Shown in pieces: positions 1-7,375 of a stretch of 20,846 bases of DNA. A model generated the notes under the pieces. The model ran no database searches. It was not told where the DNA came from and worked only from the letters and a program-made list of their open reading frames with translations. Positions within the stretch are counted from its first letter, which is position 1. Every line of letters begins with the position of its first letter. A program made the translations under genes and the position numbers. The stretch is from JANXVV01 sp038230975 (GTDB lineage: Bacteria > Planctomycetota > Phycisphaerae > Tepidisphaerales > Tepidisphaeraceae): assembly GCA_038230975.1 (NCBI GenBank), contig JBBRMF010000070.1:1-20846 (forward strand), given 5' to 3'.

Positions 1-261
1 AAAGCCGATGCCGAATTGCAGGATGAAGTGCTGTCGCTGCATTCCGGTGGACAGTCTCCAGCGGTGCGTCATTTGGCGACTTCACCTTTTGGATCGACGG
101 AAGTGAGCGGCTCGTGGCTGGACACGTTCGGTTCCGGAGTCAGCCGAGGGCTTATTCAATTCCTTGAGCGAATGGATCGGGCGAAGGAGCGAGATTCATT
201 CCGATTTCAACTGCGTCCGGTGGTGAAAATATTGCCGTTCCGCGACAAGAACCATGAATGA
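1..261 (+). CDS. 3' end of an unidentified protein-coding gene (partial)
   Basis: The reading frame is open from the first base of the window and ends at TGA 259-261, giving the last 86 residues of a protein whose start lies to the left. I do not recognise a family. The visible part is hydrophilic. It has a Gly/Ser-rich middle (SGSWLDTFGSGVSRG) and then a charged stretch (ERMDRAKERD) before a short basic end. No membrane segment or catalytic motif is visible. An in-frame TTG at 16 is only an internal Leu codon. The stop codon lies inside a small hairpin (251-270), and an inverted-repeat element starts 7 bases later. The next gene is convergent. The partial gene is very likely real because the frame runs in from the edge and ends at a plausible gene border, but its function is unknown. 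Confidence 0.6.
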   Translation, partial: KADAELQDEVLSLHSGGQSPAVRHLATSPFGSTEVSGSWLDTFGSGVSRGLIQFLERMDRAKERDSFRFQLRPVVKILPFRDKNHE

Positions 262-273
262 AATCATGGTTTT
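251..273 (+). terminator. possible weak terminator overlapping the stop codon
   Basis: A perfect 7-bp stem (251-257 ACCATGA with 264-270 TCATGGT) encloses a 6-base loop and is followed by a short T run (270-273). The stop codon of the upstream gene sits at the stem/loop border. The stem is AT-rich and the T tract short, so terminator activity is uncertain. Confidence 0.3.
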
Positions 274-434
274 AGAGTGTTTCGCAGGTTGAGGTAGCTA
301 CCTCAGTGGGTGCCACAGGTCGCGGTACTCCCAAACCTGTGCGTGCCGGCGGGCAGAATACACGGGTTTGGGAATACCGCGACCCGTGGCACCCGACATC
401 GGGCAACCTGCCAACCTGAAAAGTGCTCTAAAAC
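269..434. repeat. palindromic repeat element, copy 1 (MITE/REP-like)
   Basis: The element has perfect 9-bp terminal inverted repeats (269-277 GTTTTAGAG, 426-434 CTCTAAAAC). The similarity extends imperfectly inward to about 23 bp. Inside is a long stem: 308-341 pairs with 361-394 or so, with only three imperfect positions in 34, around a 19-base loop. Next to it lies a perfect 14-bp palindrome, GAGGTAGCTACCTC (291-304). Bases 308-331 are identical to 4880-4903 in copy 2. No ORF lies inside and I see no clear target-site duplication. The element sits between two convergent genes. The structure fits a non-autonomous dispersed palindrome, either REP-like or MITE-like; no mobilising transposase is in the window. 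Confidence 0.75.
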
Positions 435-447
435 AAAGAGGTCAAAG

Positions 448-480
448 CAACGCAGCGGATCGATATGATCCGCTGCGTTG
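448..480 (-). terminator. strong hairpin at the 3' end of the DUF4142 gene
   Basis: This is a perfect 14-bp stem (448-461 with 467-480) and a 5-base loop GATAT. It lies 29 bases beyond the stop codon of the minus-strand DUF4142 gene. On the minus strand it is followed by a T-containing but interrupted stretch (CTTTGACCTCTTTG). On the plus strand it is followed by GGTTTGGTTTT. It could act on both strands between the convergent genes. Confidence 0.6.
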
Positions 481-509
481 AACCGGTTTGGTTTTACTAC
501 CCAGGCTGA

Positions 510-1265
510 TCATTTACGGTCGACGGTGTTTGGCTGGGGCGTTGTGCCTGGCTGCTGAGGTTGAGTGCCGGTGTTGCCTTGGTTACTGGGACGAATGCCC
601 GGGGCGGTTCGCGGAGTACGATCGGTTTCGGGTTCGGTGGAATGGGCGGGCTGTTTGTCACTGGCGGTCCGGGCCGTATCAACGCCGTGCGCTTGAGCAA
701 CCTGCTGAATCAATTCATAGTGCGATTTGAGGGTGGGCAGCGTCTTGGCGGCCCAGGCTTTGGTTTCGGCGTCTTTGCCGTCTTTTGCTTCCTTCTCAAA
801 ATCGGAAATGTCTTCCTTATGGTCCTTGATCATGCAGGAGATGTATTGCTTGTCGAAGTCATCGCCGCTCAGGGCGGTCAACTTATCACACATCTTTATC
901 TCGTCGCCCACGAGTTCGGCTGGGCAGGTGATGTTTTTTGACTGGGCGAGTTGTTTGAGTTCGGCGTTGGCCTTTCCGTGATCATCGACCATTTTTCGGC
1001 CGAATTCTTTGATGTCGGCAGCGCTCGCCTTTTGCTGCGCCAGTTCACCGAGCTTTACTTCCAGCATGCCACCACAGGCTGCCTTGTTGACAAATTCACG
1101 ATCAGAGGTCTGGGCCGTTTCGCTGGTGTTTGCAGCCTTGTTGGGAGTGGCGTTGCCGGGTGTGAGTGCGGGGCGATCCTCGGCACGGACAACTGATGCA
1201 AGCGGCATCGCCAAACCGGCCGCCATGGCAAGAATTCCGATTCGTCGAGTCGTATAAGTCTTCAT
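510..1265 (-). CDS. secreted DUF4142 (ferritin-like helical) protein
   Basis: This 251-residue protein has an N-terminal signal peptide (basic MKTYTTRR, hydrophobic core, likely cleavage after VVRA). A helical domain follows at about residues 50-185, with the DUF4142 pattern: DREFVNKAA near the start, LGELAQQKA, a central DHGKAN and a late LKSHYELIQQV. Four Cys residues sit in the domain. The C-terminal 60 residues are a low-complexity Thr/Pro/Gln tail. DUF4142 is a four-helix, ferritin-like domain found in periplasmic proteins of unknown function. I chose ATG 1265 because AAAGGTGG (1271-1278) lies 5 bases upstream; an in-frame GTG at 1274 would overlap that ribosome-binding site. The gene stands alone, with a strong hairpin downstream. 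Family assignment is fairly safe; the role is unknown. Confidence 0.85.
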   Translation of the reverse strand: MKTYTTRRIGILAMAAGLAMPLASVVRAEDRPALTPGNATPNKAANTSETAQTSDREFVNKAACGGMLEVKLGELAQQKASAADIKEFGRKMVDDHGKANAELKQLAQSKNITCPAELVGDEIKMCDKLTALSGDDFDKQYISCMIKDHKEDISDFEKEAKDGKDAETKAWAAKTLPTLKSHYELIQQVAQAHGVDTARTASDKQPAHSTEPETDRTPRTAPGIRPSNQGNTGTQPQQPGTTPQPNTVDRK

Positions 1266-1579
1266 TTGAACCACCTTTCGTCTGCATCAAGCAGAACACA
1301 ATCCTTTGCGAAACGAAGGCTACATCGCCTTCGTCAAAAAAACATTTGTTCACCCGTCGGGGTGCGGAAGGGGGATCGCAAGTGGAGTGCCATTTACGGT
1401 GCTTGATGTCACGGACGAAATTTGAAAAACTGTGGAATTTAAGATCAGACCGGTGATTCACGTTTCAAGTTGAATCGCTAAGTGGCGTATTTCCCGGTGT
1501 TTGTTCGCGTTTTCCGAAACGGTGTGGTTGGGAACGGCCGGTGAGGAGTCCCTTACTAAAACAGATTTTAGAATATTAG
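1266..1579. other. intergenic region, no gene seen
   Basis: This 314-bp gap lies between the DUF4142 gene start and the DUF2784 gene end, both on the minus strand. It should hold the DUF4142 promoter. I see a 7-bp hairpin in the likely leader (1314-1320 with 1327-1333) and a perfect small palindrome TTCAAGTTGAA (1464-1474). A weak AT-only hairpin (1556-1561 with 1566-1571) lies just past the DUF2784 stop. No convincing -35/-10 pair and no supported ORF were found; the overlapping frames at 1102-1461 look like noise. Confidence 0.5.
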
Positions 1580-1978
1580 TTATACGAGAAAAGTATTCGC
1601 CAGTTTCATTTTTGTCGTATGACGTGGCCGGGTCAATGCGACGGTATAGGCGATCAGATTGATGATCGCGATGAGTAGCGCCAAGGTGATTTGAAAGTCT
1701 CGGGTGATGTCATGCGGGTAAAGCACGGGCATGATGTAATGATCGACGAATCCGCCCTCGTAGGCGACACCACCGCCGGCTTCTCGCCACCGATTTTCCA
1801 ACGGCGTAAGCGGACACAACCATCCTGTGGTTTCGACAATCACTCCCCATATGACGGCCGGGACGTGTAAAAACGCGAAGCGCTTCCGCCAGATGACGAG
1901 CAATCCGCCGCTCAACACGAACAGCACGAAGCAGAAGTGGAATACGACCAGCGCGTTGGCGAAGAATAAATACCCCAT
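1580..1978 (-). CDS. DUF2784 family inner-membrane protein
   Basis: The 132-residue protein has hydrophobic segments at about residues 2-30, 36-55 and 105-125. It carries the DUF2784 signature: a CPLTPLENRWR block after the second segment, then GFVDHYIMPVLYP. The family is a small multi-spanning membrane protein of unknown function. The longer open frame reaches 2065, but that would overlap the upstream propeller gene. ATG 1978 starts MGYLFFANALVV, where homologous proteins of this family normally begin, and GGAGAG lies about 10 bases upstream. The gene follows the propeller gene by 22 bases on the same strand, so the two are probably co-transcribed. No functional link between them is evident. 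Confidence 0.85.
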   Translation of the reverse strand: MGYLFFANALVVFHFCFVLFVLSGGLLVIWRKRFAFLHVPAVIWGVIVETTGWLCPLTPLENRWREAGGGVAYEGGFVDHYIMPVLYPHDITRDFQITLALLIAIINLIAYTVALTRPRHTTKMKLANTFLV

Positions 1979-2000
1979 GTGCAGTCCACTCTCCAGCGGT

Positions 2001-3260
2001 TCATTTGCCGGAAACATCCAGGCACACGGCCTGACTGGTACTGCGGGCAAAAAGCTTGCCATCACTCACGACCGGCATGTTCCAGCATTTATCTTTGGGG
2101 CCCATGTCAAACGGCTCGGTGCGGCTTAGTTCTTTATAGGCGGTGGGGCTGGCATCGACCATCACGATTTGCCCCTTGTCCCCTTGCACCAGCAGATGAT
2201 CGCCGACGCGTAACACGCCACCTTGTCCGAAACCATCCTGCGACCAGATAATTTTTCCAGTCGCGATCTCCACACATTTTAAGGGTTCGGTTCCAAATTG
2301 CTTGAATCCGAACAGGCCGTAGAGGTAGCCGTCCTTGCACACGGCACTTGACCAGTGGTTGATGATTCCTTTGTCGCGCCAGATTTGTGTGGCGACGAGT
2401 TTGTCACCTTCTTTGCTGATGCGGGCCGCGCCACCTCCGACGCCATAGCCGGCGGAGCAATAGACGATATCATCAGACACCACCGGCGACGCGGCGGTTG
2501 AAGTGCTAAACGGGAACGCGTATCGCCACAGTTCTTTGCCAGAGGTTGTTTCGCAGGAAACCAGGCCGGACTGTGTGAAGAAAATGACCTGACGGATGCC
2601 GTGGATCGTGGCGATGGTTGGGGTGGCGTGGGTTAATTTTTCGTCGCCGTGCGCCCAGGCCAGGCGGCCAGTCTTTTTCTCGAATGCGATCAGCGATTTG
2701 CCGGGTCCACCGCCGACCACGAAAATAAGATCTCCATCAATGACCGGCGAGGCGGCATTTCCCCATTGCTTGATTCCACCGGTCGCGGACTGCCCTTGGA
2801 ATTCCGCGTTCAGATCGTGGCCCCAGACAACTTTGCCATTCGCGGCATTCAGGCAAGCCAACTTGAGATACGTGCCGAGTACATAAACGTGATCGCCATC
2901 CACCGCTGGCGTTGTCCGCGGACCGTCGCCGCCGGATCGCTCGTGAATGGTCTTATCAATTGGCGAAGTCCAGTTCGCTTTGCCGGTCTTGATATCCAGC
3001 GAAACACAGGTTTCGCGGCCGGCATCTTCGCAGAAAACATACGCGCTCCCGCCGACCACGGCGTAAGTTCCAAATCCGGGGCCCATCTTGATTTTCCAAA
3101 GCACCTTCGGGTCGCCCGTCCAGGGAGATACTTTTTCAGCGGAAACGCAATCGTGGTTGGGCCCGCGATATTCCGGCCATTCTCCGGCCATGACGGCCGA
3201 GGTACCCAGAACGGCCATCACGAGAGCTTGGCGAACCCAACGGGAAGTGCGTGTCATCAT
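2001..3260 (-). CDS. secreted PQQ-type beta-propeller (BamB/Kelch-like repeat) protein
   Basis: This 419-residue protein has a signal peptide (WVRQALVMAVLGTSAVMAG) followed by WPEYRGPNHD, a start often seen in planctomycete outer-membrane/periplasmic PQQ-like repeat proteins. Repeated blades follow, with alternating 'D-G-D-x-[VI]-[YF]-V' and 'L-x-x-x-x-G-K-x-x-W' units, for example ACLNAANGKVVWGHDL, CVEIATGKIIWSQDG and SCETTSGKELWRY. No dehydrogenase-specific disulfide or PQQ ligand set is evident, so an enzymatic role is not supported. A binding or scaffold role is more likely. The start is ATG 3260 (MMTRTSRW; 3257 is a second ATG), with GAAGGG just upstream. A TTG at 3311 would put extra polar residues before the signal peptide. 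The DUF2784 gene follows closely on the same strand. Confidence 0.9.
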   Translation of the reverse strand: MMTRTSRWVRQALVMAVLGTSAVMAGEWPEYRGPNHDCVSAEKVSPWTGDPKVLWKIKMGPGFGTYAVVGGSAYVFCEDAGRETCVSLDIKTGKANWTSPIDKTIHERSGGDGPRTTPAVDGDHVYVLGTYLKLACLNAANGKVVWGHDLNAEFQGQSATGGIKQWGNAASPVIDGDLIFVVGGGPGKSLIAFEKKTGRLAWAHGDEKLTHATPTIATIHGIRQVIFFTQSGLVSCETTSGKELWRYAFPFSTSTAASPVVSDDIVYCSAGYGVGGGAARISKEGDKLVATQIWRDKGIINHWSSAVCKDGYLYGLFGFKQFGTEPLKCVEIATGKIIWSQDGFGQGGVLRVGDHLLVQGDKGQIVMVDASPTAYKELSRTEPFDMGPKDKCWNMPVVSDGKLFARSTSQAVCLDVSGK

Positions 3261-3385
3261 AGGGAAGGCCCTTCGGGAAATTGCGTCGCGGGTCGAAGTG
3301 AACCGCGTCAACTGGAGATAACATCCGGAAAGGCGATTTGTTGCAAGGGCTGTGATTGACGAGGGGTAGGCTCGATTAGCCCTAT

Positions 3386-4213
3386 TTACCGGATGAGATC
3401 GAACACATGATCCGCATTCGGGGCAAAACTTGCCAGCGTGGCAGTAGGTTGAAGCAGGCCTTGCGCGCGGGCGAGAATGGCGTTGGAAGCCGCGGATCCG
3501 GCGGTGTCGATTGTTGGCGATTCGATCAAATGCTCGAGCGCCGATTGCCCGGCGTCCGTGAGGGGCTGAACGGCATGCGTCTGGAAGTTGGCAATCTGCT
3601 GGCGAGTCGTCGAAACTTGATCGATGGCCGCGTTGACGATGGCCGATTGGTTTTCGGAGCTTGCTCTGCGGGTACTTGCCCCATCGGTTCTCAGTGATGC
3701 GAGCGAATTTGCCGAAGTTCCTGGATCGGAAGTGCCGAGCGTTGACGTTGAGAATGAGGGGATTTGCAGCGTCGTGCCATTCAGCGAAGTCGAAAATGTT
3801 CCGTCCAGAAGTTTTTTGCCACGGAAGGTTGTCGTGCCGGCCAATCGATCGATGTTCGATAGCGCTCCGTCGATCGAATCCTGATCCTTCGTAATCGTCT
3901 CCGGCCGACTCGCCTTTAAAGTCGAGTTTATGTTTCCAAGAAGATCACCGAGTGAGAATAGAGCTTGATCGGCAATCGCTAAAGAATTGCTGATTCGCGC
4001 GGGAGATTCCAATGCGGCCCCGATTTCCGATAGGCCGAATCGCGCCTCGCCCGTCGAACCGACCGATGCGGAATCACGTTTGGTATTTAGTTCATTGATC
4101 GACGCGATCGTCAGCGGTGCCGTGGCGACGCTTTGCAGTCGCGCAACGGTATTATTCAATGGCAATGCAGAACTGGTTCGTTGAGAGCCAACTGAATTAA
4201 AACTGATACCCAC
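3386..4213 (-). CDS. flagellin-like protein (degenerate, orphan)
   Basis: Residues 72-140 of this 275-residue protein read like the second half of the flagellin N-terminal domain. ADQALFSLGDLLGNIN corresponds to the 'AEGAL..i..iL' helix. DGALSNIDRLAGTTTFRGKKLLDGTF matches the 'I..EIDRIA..T.FNGkkLLDG' signature. Late residues VNAAIDQVSTTRQQIANFQ resemble the C-terminal D1 helix. The first 60 residues lack the usual 'INTN..aL.A...L' and 'SG.RI..A.DDAAG' motifs, so this is not a standard filament subunit. AGGAG (4222-4226 on the plus map) fixes the start at GTG 4213 with 8-base spacing; GTG 4219 is too close. A much longer open frame to 4540 runs through the MOSC gene and is not credible. No flagellar genes are nearby. 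It could be a hook-associated or adhesin-like derivative. Confidence 0.75.
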   Translation of the reverse strand: MGISFNSVGSQRTSSALPLNNTVARLQSVATAPLTIASINELNTKRDSASVGSTGEARFGLSEIGAALESPARISNSLAIADQALFSLGDLLGNINSTLKASRPETITKDQDSIDGALSNIDRLAGTTTFRGKKLLDGTFSTSLNGTTLQIPSFSTSTLGTSDPGTSANSLASLRTDGASTRRASSENQSAIVNAAIDQVSTTRQQIANFQTHAVQPLTDAGQSALEHLIESPTIDTAGSAASNAILARAQGLLQPTATLASFAPNADHVFDLIR

Positions 4214-4341
4214 CGTCACCGCTCCTGTTTGTTCAATGCCCCGTGAATACGTTCGGCACAAGAAAGAGGTACATTGCGGGATAAAGTTCGGCAAAATGTG
4301 TGAATGACCGATAACCTTGAAAAGATGGATATGGAGTTGCC

Positions 4342-4797
4342 GTGGGATGGGTTTATGCGATTTATATCGCCGAAGCTGCCGGAGCCCGGATGCAGTCGCA
4401 AGAGCGGGCGACCGCGAAGGCTGGCCATGGATTAGAAGGAGACCGCTATTGTTTGAATGTGGGAAGTTTCTCACGTTGGCCGGATTCAGGCCGTGCAGTG
4501 ACGTTTGTCGCGCGTGAAGTGATCGACGCGGTAAACGCACAGTTTGGAATTGATTTGACCGGCGGTCGAACGCGTCGGAACATCGTGACCGATCAGGTTG
4601 ATTTGCCGTTGCTCAATGGACGAAAGTTTCGGATTGGTGGCGCTCTGTTTCGCGGAAGCCGTGTGGCGGCACCGTGCAAATATCTGGAACGATTGACGGA
4701 GCCGCGCGTTTTCGAAGCGCTGAAGGGGCGCGGTGGTTTACGCGCGGATATTCTGGAATCAGGGGAGATTCAAGTCGGCGATTCAATCGAGCTTTAA
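4342..4797 (+). CDS. MOSC domain protein
   Basis: This 151-residue protein is close to a bare MOSC domain. GHGLEGDRY lies at residues 28-36, a TRRNIV motif at 77-82, LLNGRKFRIGGALFRGSR at about 90-107, the conserved Cys at 112 (APCKYLER) and GLRADILESGEIQVGD near the end. MOSC domains occur in molybdenum-cofactor sulfurases and in YiiM/mARC-type enzymes. They are thought to handle sulfur or Moco through the conserved Cys. The partner here is unknown. The start is GTG 4342, with GGAG 5 bases upstream; no upstream in-frame start exists. It is divergent from the flagellin-like gene and convergent with truD. Repeat copy 2 lies between this gene and truD. Confidence 0.9.
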   Translation: MGWVYAIYIAEAAGARMQSQERATAKAGHGLEGDRYCLNVGSFSRWPDSGRAVTFVAREVIDAVNAQFGIDLTGGRTRRNIVTDQVDLPLLNGRKFRIGGALFRGSRVAAPCKYLERLTEPRVFEALKGRGGLRADILESGEIQVGDSIEL

Positions 4798-4854
4798 GAT
4801 CTCATCGCGCGGTATCAGGTGGCATATACGTCTCGCCCGAGCATTCCAATTCTA

Positions 4855-5009
4855 AATTAGAACGCATGGACGAAACGCCGGGTGCCACAGGTCGCGGTAC
4901 TCCGAGACCTGTGCTGCCTGATCGCCGCAAGAACACAGGTCTGCGAGTACGCCGACCTGTGGCACCCGGCCATCTTGCACGATTCATCATCCTGAAAAAC
5001 GCTCTAATT
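4855..5009. repeat. palindromic repeat element, copy 2
   Basis: The ends are a 10-bp inverted repeat with one mismatch (4855-4864 AATTAGAACG, 5000-5009 CGCTCTAATT). Inside are two 37-base arms (4877-4913 and 4934-4970) that pair with four mismatches around a 20-base loop. The first 24 bases of the core, 4880-4903, match copy 1 exactly. The right end carries the tail CCTGAAAAACGCTCTA, shared in diverged form with copy 1 (416-431) and with the 16260-16385 element. The element lies between convergent genes. Its right end overlaps the last two codons of truD, including the stop. Confidence 0.75.
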
Positions 5010-6326
5010 CGACGACGGGTCGCCACCATTCACATTGCCATCGCCACCCTCGCCGTCGGGGTCCGCGTTATCGTTTTCGTCATCGTCATCAAACGAGGTA
5101 TCAGTGGTGGTTTGTTCGGGCGGTTTCATGAGCTCGCGCAATAGAACAGTGGCGAACGATCCGGCGGGGAGGGTGAACGCGACGGTGATATGCGCTCCGT
5201 GTTCATCGACTCCGCCGGCGAGTTCGATGTTTTCGGGCTTGACGCGCAGGGGTCGGCGCGCGCCTTTCACGCGATCGCGATCGGCGTGTTTGAATTCACC
5301 GGCGGTGAGGCCGGCGGCACCGAAGACGGTTTGCTCGGTCTCCAACGGAACGCCGCCGGGAATGGACATGCGGTAACCCAGCAGCGGGCCGCTTGGGCTA
5401 ATCTCGAAAGCGTCGCAACGCGGTTGTTCGGTGCCGGCTTGTTCGACGCGGAAGCAGGCGCCGTTGTCGTGCTTGTAGGCGAGGTCGCCATCCATCAGTT
5501 GATCGATGCCCGCAAGGCGGACGGTCAGCACTTCGTTGAAAAGCCGGGATTGCAAGGCCGATACCCAAAGGCGACGCAGTTTTTCATCGATGGCGCGGAC
5601 GGCGGAACCGGGTTTTTTGGTCTTGATCAATCGCGCCAGGACTCGCCGTTCCATCCCGCAACGGCGCGGCCACTGCTTCATCGATTCGTCATTTTGCCGC
5701 GAGTCAAACAAGGTGCGGGCGCGAAGAGAATGCTTGTCATCAATGGCAGGATCCGGTGAACCCAGGAGCAATTTGAGTAAGCCGACGTTGTCACCGCAAA
5801 CGAGTGCCGCGCCAAGTTGATCGTTGTTTCCGCGTCGACCGAAACGCTGCTCACCGAAGAAATTGGGCATGCCGCGTTTTTCGAGAATGTCGATGACAGG
5901 GCGGAGCTTGACGACGTCGGTCGGGCTGACGTCTCGAATCTTAATTGCAAAGCGATTGGCGGCCAGATGACCCGTTCGAAGTTTGTTGCCGTGACGCGCG
6001 GCCCATTGAACCTGCACATCCGGAATTTTCAGGCTCATCACGGCTTTTTCGGTGGTCCCGGTGATCGAGAAAATCTGCCGTGTGACCGCCCTGGAATCTT
6101 TCAAACCCGCGTAACCGATATCGCGCGAAGGAACGTTCAAGGCGTTGGCTAACCGGTGTATCAAATCGAACGTCGATAGTCCGACTTTTTGAACTTCGCA
6201 ATAGACGTGTTCACCTTCACCGCTGGGCTCGTAAAGAGGGATTTCCTGAACGAAGAAATCCTCCGGTCTTTGCTTAATCGTGCCGCCAATACCGGGGAAG
6301 TCGGGAGTCAGATACGGGAGATTCAT
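5004..6326 (-). CDS. truD: tRNA pseudouridine synthase TruD
   Basis: TruD converts U13 of certain tRNAs to pseudouridine in the cytoplasm. The 440-residue sequence shows the family landmarks. An N-terminal PEDFFVQEIPLYEPSGEGEH block comes first, then the catalytic aspartate in GYAGLKDSRAVT (Asp77). Next come HGNKLRTGHLAANRF and the signature RGMPNFFGEQRFGRRGNN, followed by the TruD insertion domain and a late LPAGSFATVLLREL. It is longer than the E. coli enzyme (about 350 residues). The extra length includes a C-terminal tail of about 30 residues rich in Asp, Asn and Gly (SFDDDDENDNADPDGEGGDG) that is not part of the catalytic fold. ATG 6326 starts a typical TruD N-terminus. The last codon and the TAG stop lie in the terminal repeat of palindromic element copy 2. 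Confidence 0.97.
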   Translation of the reverse strand: MNLPYLTPDFPGIGGTIKQRPEDFFVQEIPLYEPSGEGEHVYCEVQKVGLSTFDLIHRLANALNVPSRDIGYAGLKDSRAVTRQIFSITGTTEKAVMSLKIPDVQVQWAARHGNKLRTGHLAANRFAIKIRDVSPTDVVKLRPVIDILEKRGMPNFFGEQRFGRRGNNDQLGAALVCGDNVGLLKLLLGSPDPAIDDKHSLRARTLFDSRQNDESMKQWPRRCGMERRVLARLIKTKKPGSAVRAIDEKLRRLWVSALQSRLFNEVLTVRLAGIDQLMDGDLAYKHDNGACFRVEQAGTEQPRCDAFEISPSGPLLGYRMSIPGGVPLETEQTVFGAAGLTAGEFKHADRDRVKGARRPLRVKPENIELAGGVDEHGAHITVAFTLPAGSFATVLLRELMKPPEQTTTDTSFDDDDENDNADPDGEGGDGNVNGGDPSSN

Positions 6327-6419
6327 TTTGGGATTATAGAGGAAAAGGGGGCGAGTTGCACTTGGAAGGTATTTCGACCCTCCGCTACGTGTCGCGGCTA
6401 AACATTGGTGGACGCGATA

Positions 6420-7271
6420 TTATGAGCAGACGCCGTAACGCACCAGGGCAGCGTGGACGCCGTGATCGTTGTTCGAAGGGGCCACCCAATGCGCGACTTG
6501 CTTGACGCGTTCGTGAGCGTTGTCCATCGCGACGGCAACGCCGGCGACCTGCAACATGCCGACATCATTTGGGGCATCACCGATGGCCATCACCTGTTCC
6601 ATCGGGATACCGTGGAATTCGGCAATCTTCATCAGGGCCACCGCTTTACTGACGCGACGATCCATGACCTGGATTAGGTCGGCATCAGCCCGGACGGTGG
6701 TGACGCGATCGCCATACGGGCCGCTGATGAATGGCTCCACAGCCGACATCAATTCCGGGTGGCCTAGAAACATTAGTTTGGTGATTGCGTGCTGACAGAA
6801 TTCGTCGGCCGAACAGATGACATCTGGCTTGAACATTCGACCGGTTTCGGTGGTGTACTGTGGATCATGTCGATCGGTAAACCAGCGATCCATCACCTCG
6901 CAGGAGACAAGCAGATCGGCGTAGAGCGAGCGTGCGTGCGCGATCATCTCGCGAACCAGCATCCCGGCAATCGGGCGGTGAAAGACAGCTTCCTTGCGCG
7001 TTTCATCCCAAATCAAAGCGCCGTTGTAGTTGACCTGAAAACAATCGAGCTGAAGTTGCTGATAGATATGCCGTACGCTGCGCGGCGGGCGCGCGGTGGC
7101 GATGATGACTTTGATGCCGCGGGCGGGCAGGCAGGAGATGGCCTTGATCGTTTTCTCACTCACCTGCTTGGAATCATTTAACAGAGTGCCATCGAGATCG
7201 ATCGCGACGAGACGAATCGGAGGTCGATCCGCGCCGAACTCTCCGTCGGGAACTGCTGCGGGAGAATCCAT
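6420..7271 (-). CDS. Cof-type HAD-IIB family hydrolase
   Basis: This cytoplasmic phosphatase has 283 residues. Motif I is LVAIDLDGTLL (nucleophile Asp25, acid/base Asp27) and motif II is VIIATARPP. The C2 cap occupies roughly residues 90-195. The motif III lysine lies in VSKAVALMKIAEFHGI, and motif IV AIGDAPNDVGML supplies the Mg-binding aspartates. The following 'AVAMDNAHERVKQVAHWVAPSNNDHGV' is the standard Cof ending. The substrate is probably a sugar phosphate or phosphorylated cofactor; the sequence does not tell which. ATG 7271 was preferred over GTG 7289. Neither has a strong ribosome-binding site, and the first 18 residues are non-conserved in either case. The gene is 93 bases upstream of truD on the same strand, so read-through is possible. 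Confidence 0.93.
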   Translation of the reverse strand: MDSPAAVPDGEFGADRPPIRLVAIDLDGTLLNDSKQVSEKTIKAISCLPARGIKVIIATARPPRSVRHIYQQLQLDCFQVNYNGALIWDETRKEAVFHRPIAGMLVREMIAHARSLYADLLVSCEVMDRWFTDRHDPQYTTETGRMFKPDVICSADEFCQHAITKLMFLGHPELMSAVEPFISGPYGDRVTTVRADADLIQVMDRRVSKAVALMKIAEFHGIPMEQVMAIGDAPNDVGMLQVAGVAVAMDNAHERVKQVAHWVAPSNNDHGVHAALVRYGVCS

Positions 7272-7375
7272 GTCGTCAAGTATTTCCACGGCGGTCGATT
7301 GTACAGATTGATTGCGGACACGAAACTGTCATCGAACCGGCTGAATTGATACAACCAATTATCGTCCAGGATGCG

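Noticed and set aside
269..434. CRISPR repeat or tRNA-like structure in the palindromic region
   Set aside because: There is one long inverted repeat rather than regularly spaced direct repeats, and no cloverleaf can be drawn.
561..941. Gly/Phe-rich plus-strand frame opposite the DUF4142 gene
   Set aside because: The glycine-rich part mirrors the Pro/Thr tail codons of the real gene on the other strand.
4282..4314. Sigma28-like boxes TAAAGTTC and CCGATAA near the flagellin-like gene
   Set aside because: The spacing is 18 bases instead of about 11, and the orientation points toward the MOSC gene rather than the flagellin-like gene.
4214..4540. N-terminal extension of the flagellin-like frame to 4540
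   Set aside because: It overlaps the MOSC gene start on the other strand, has no family resemblance, and a good AGGAG-GTG start exists at 4213.
5190..5759. A 189-codon plus-strand open frame
   Set aside because: It is an antisense shadow of truD, which has a complete and recognisable protein sequence.
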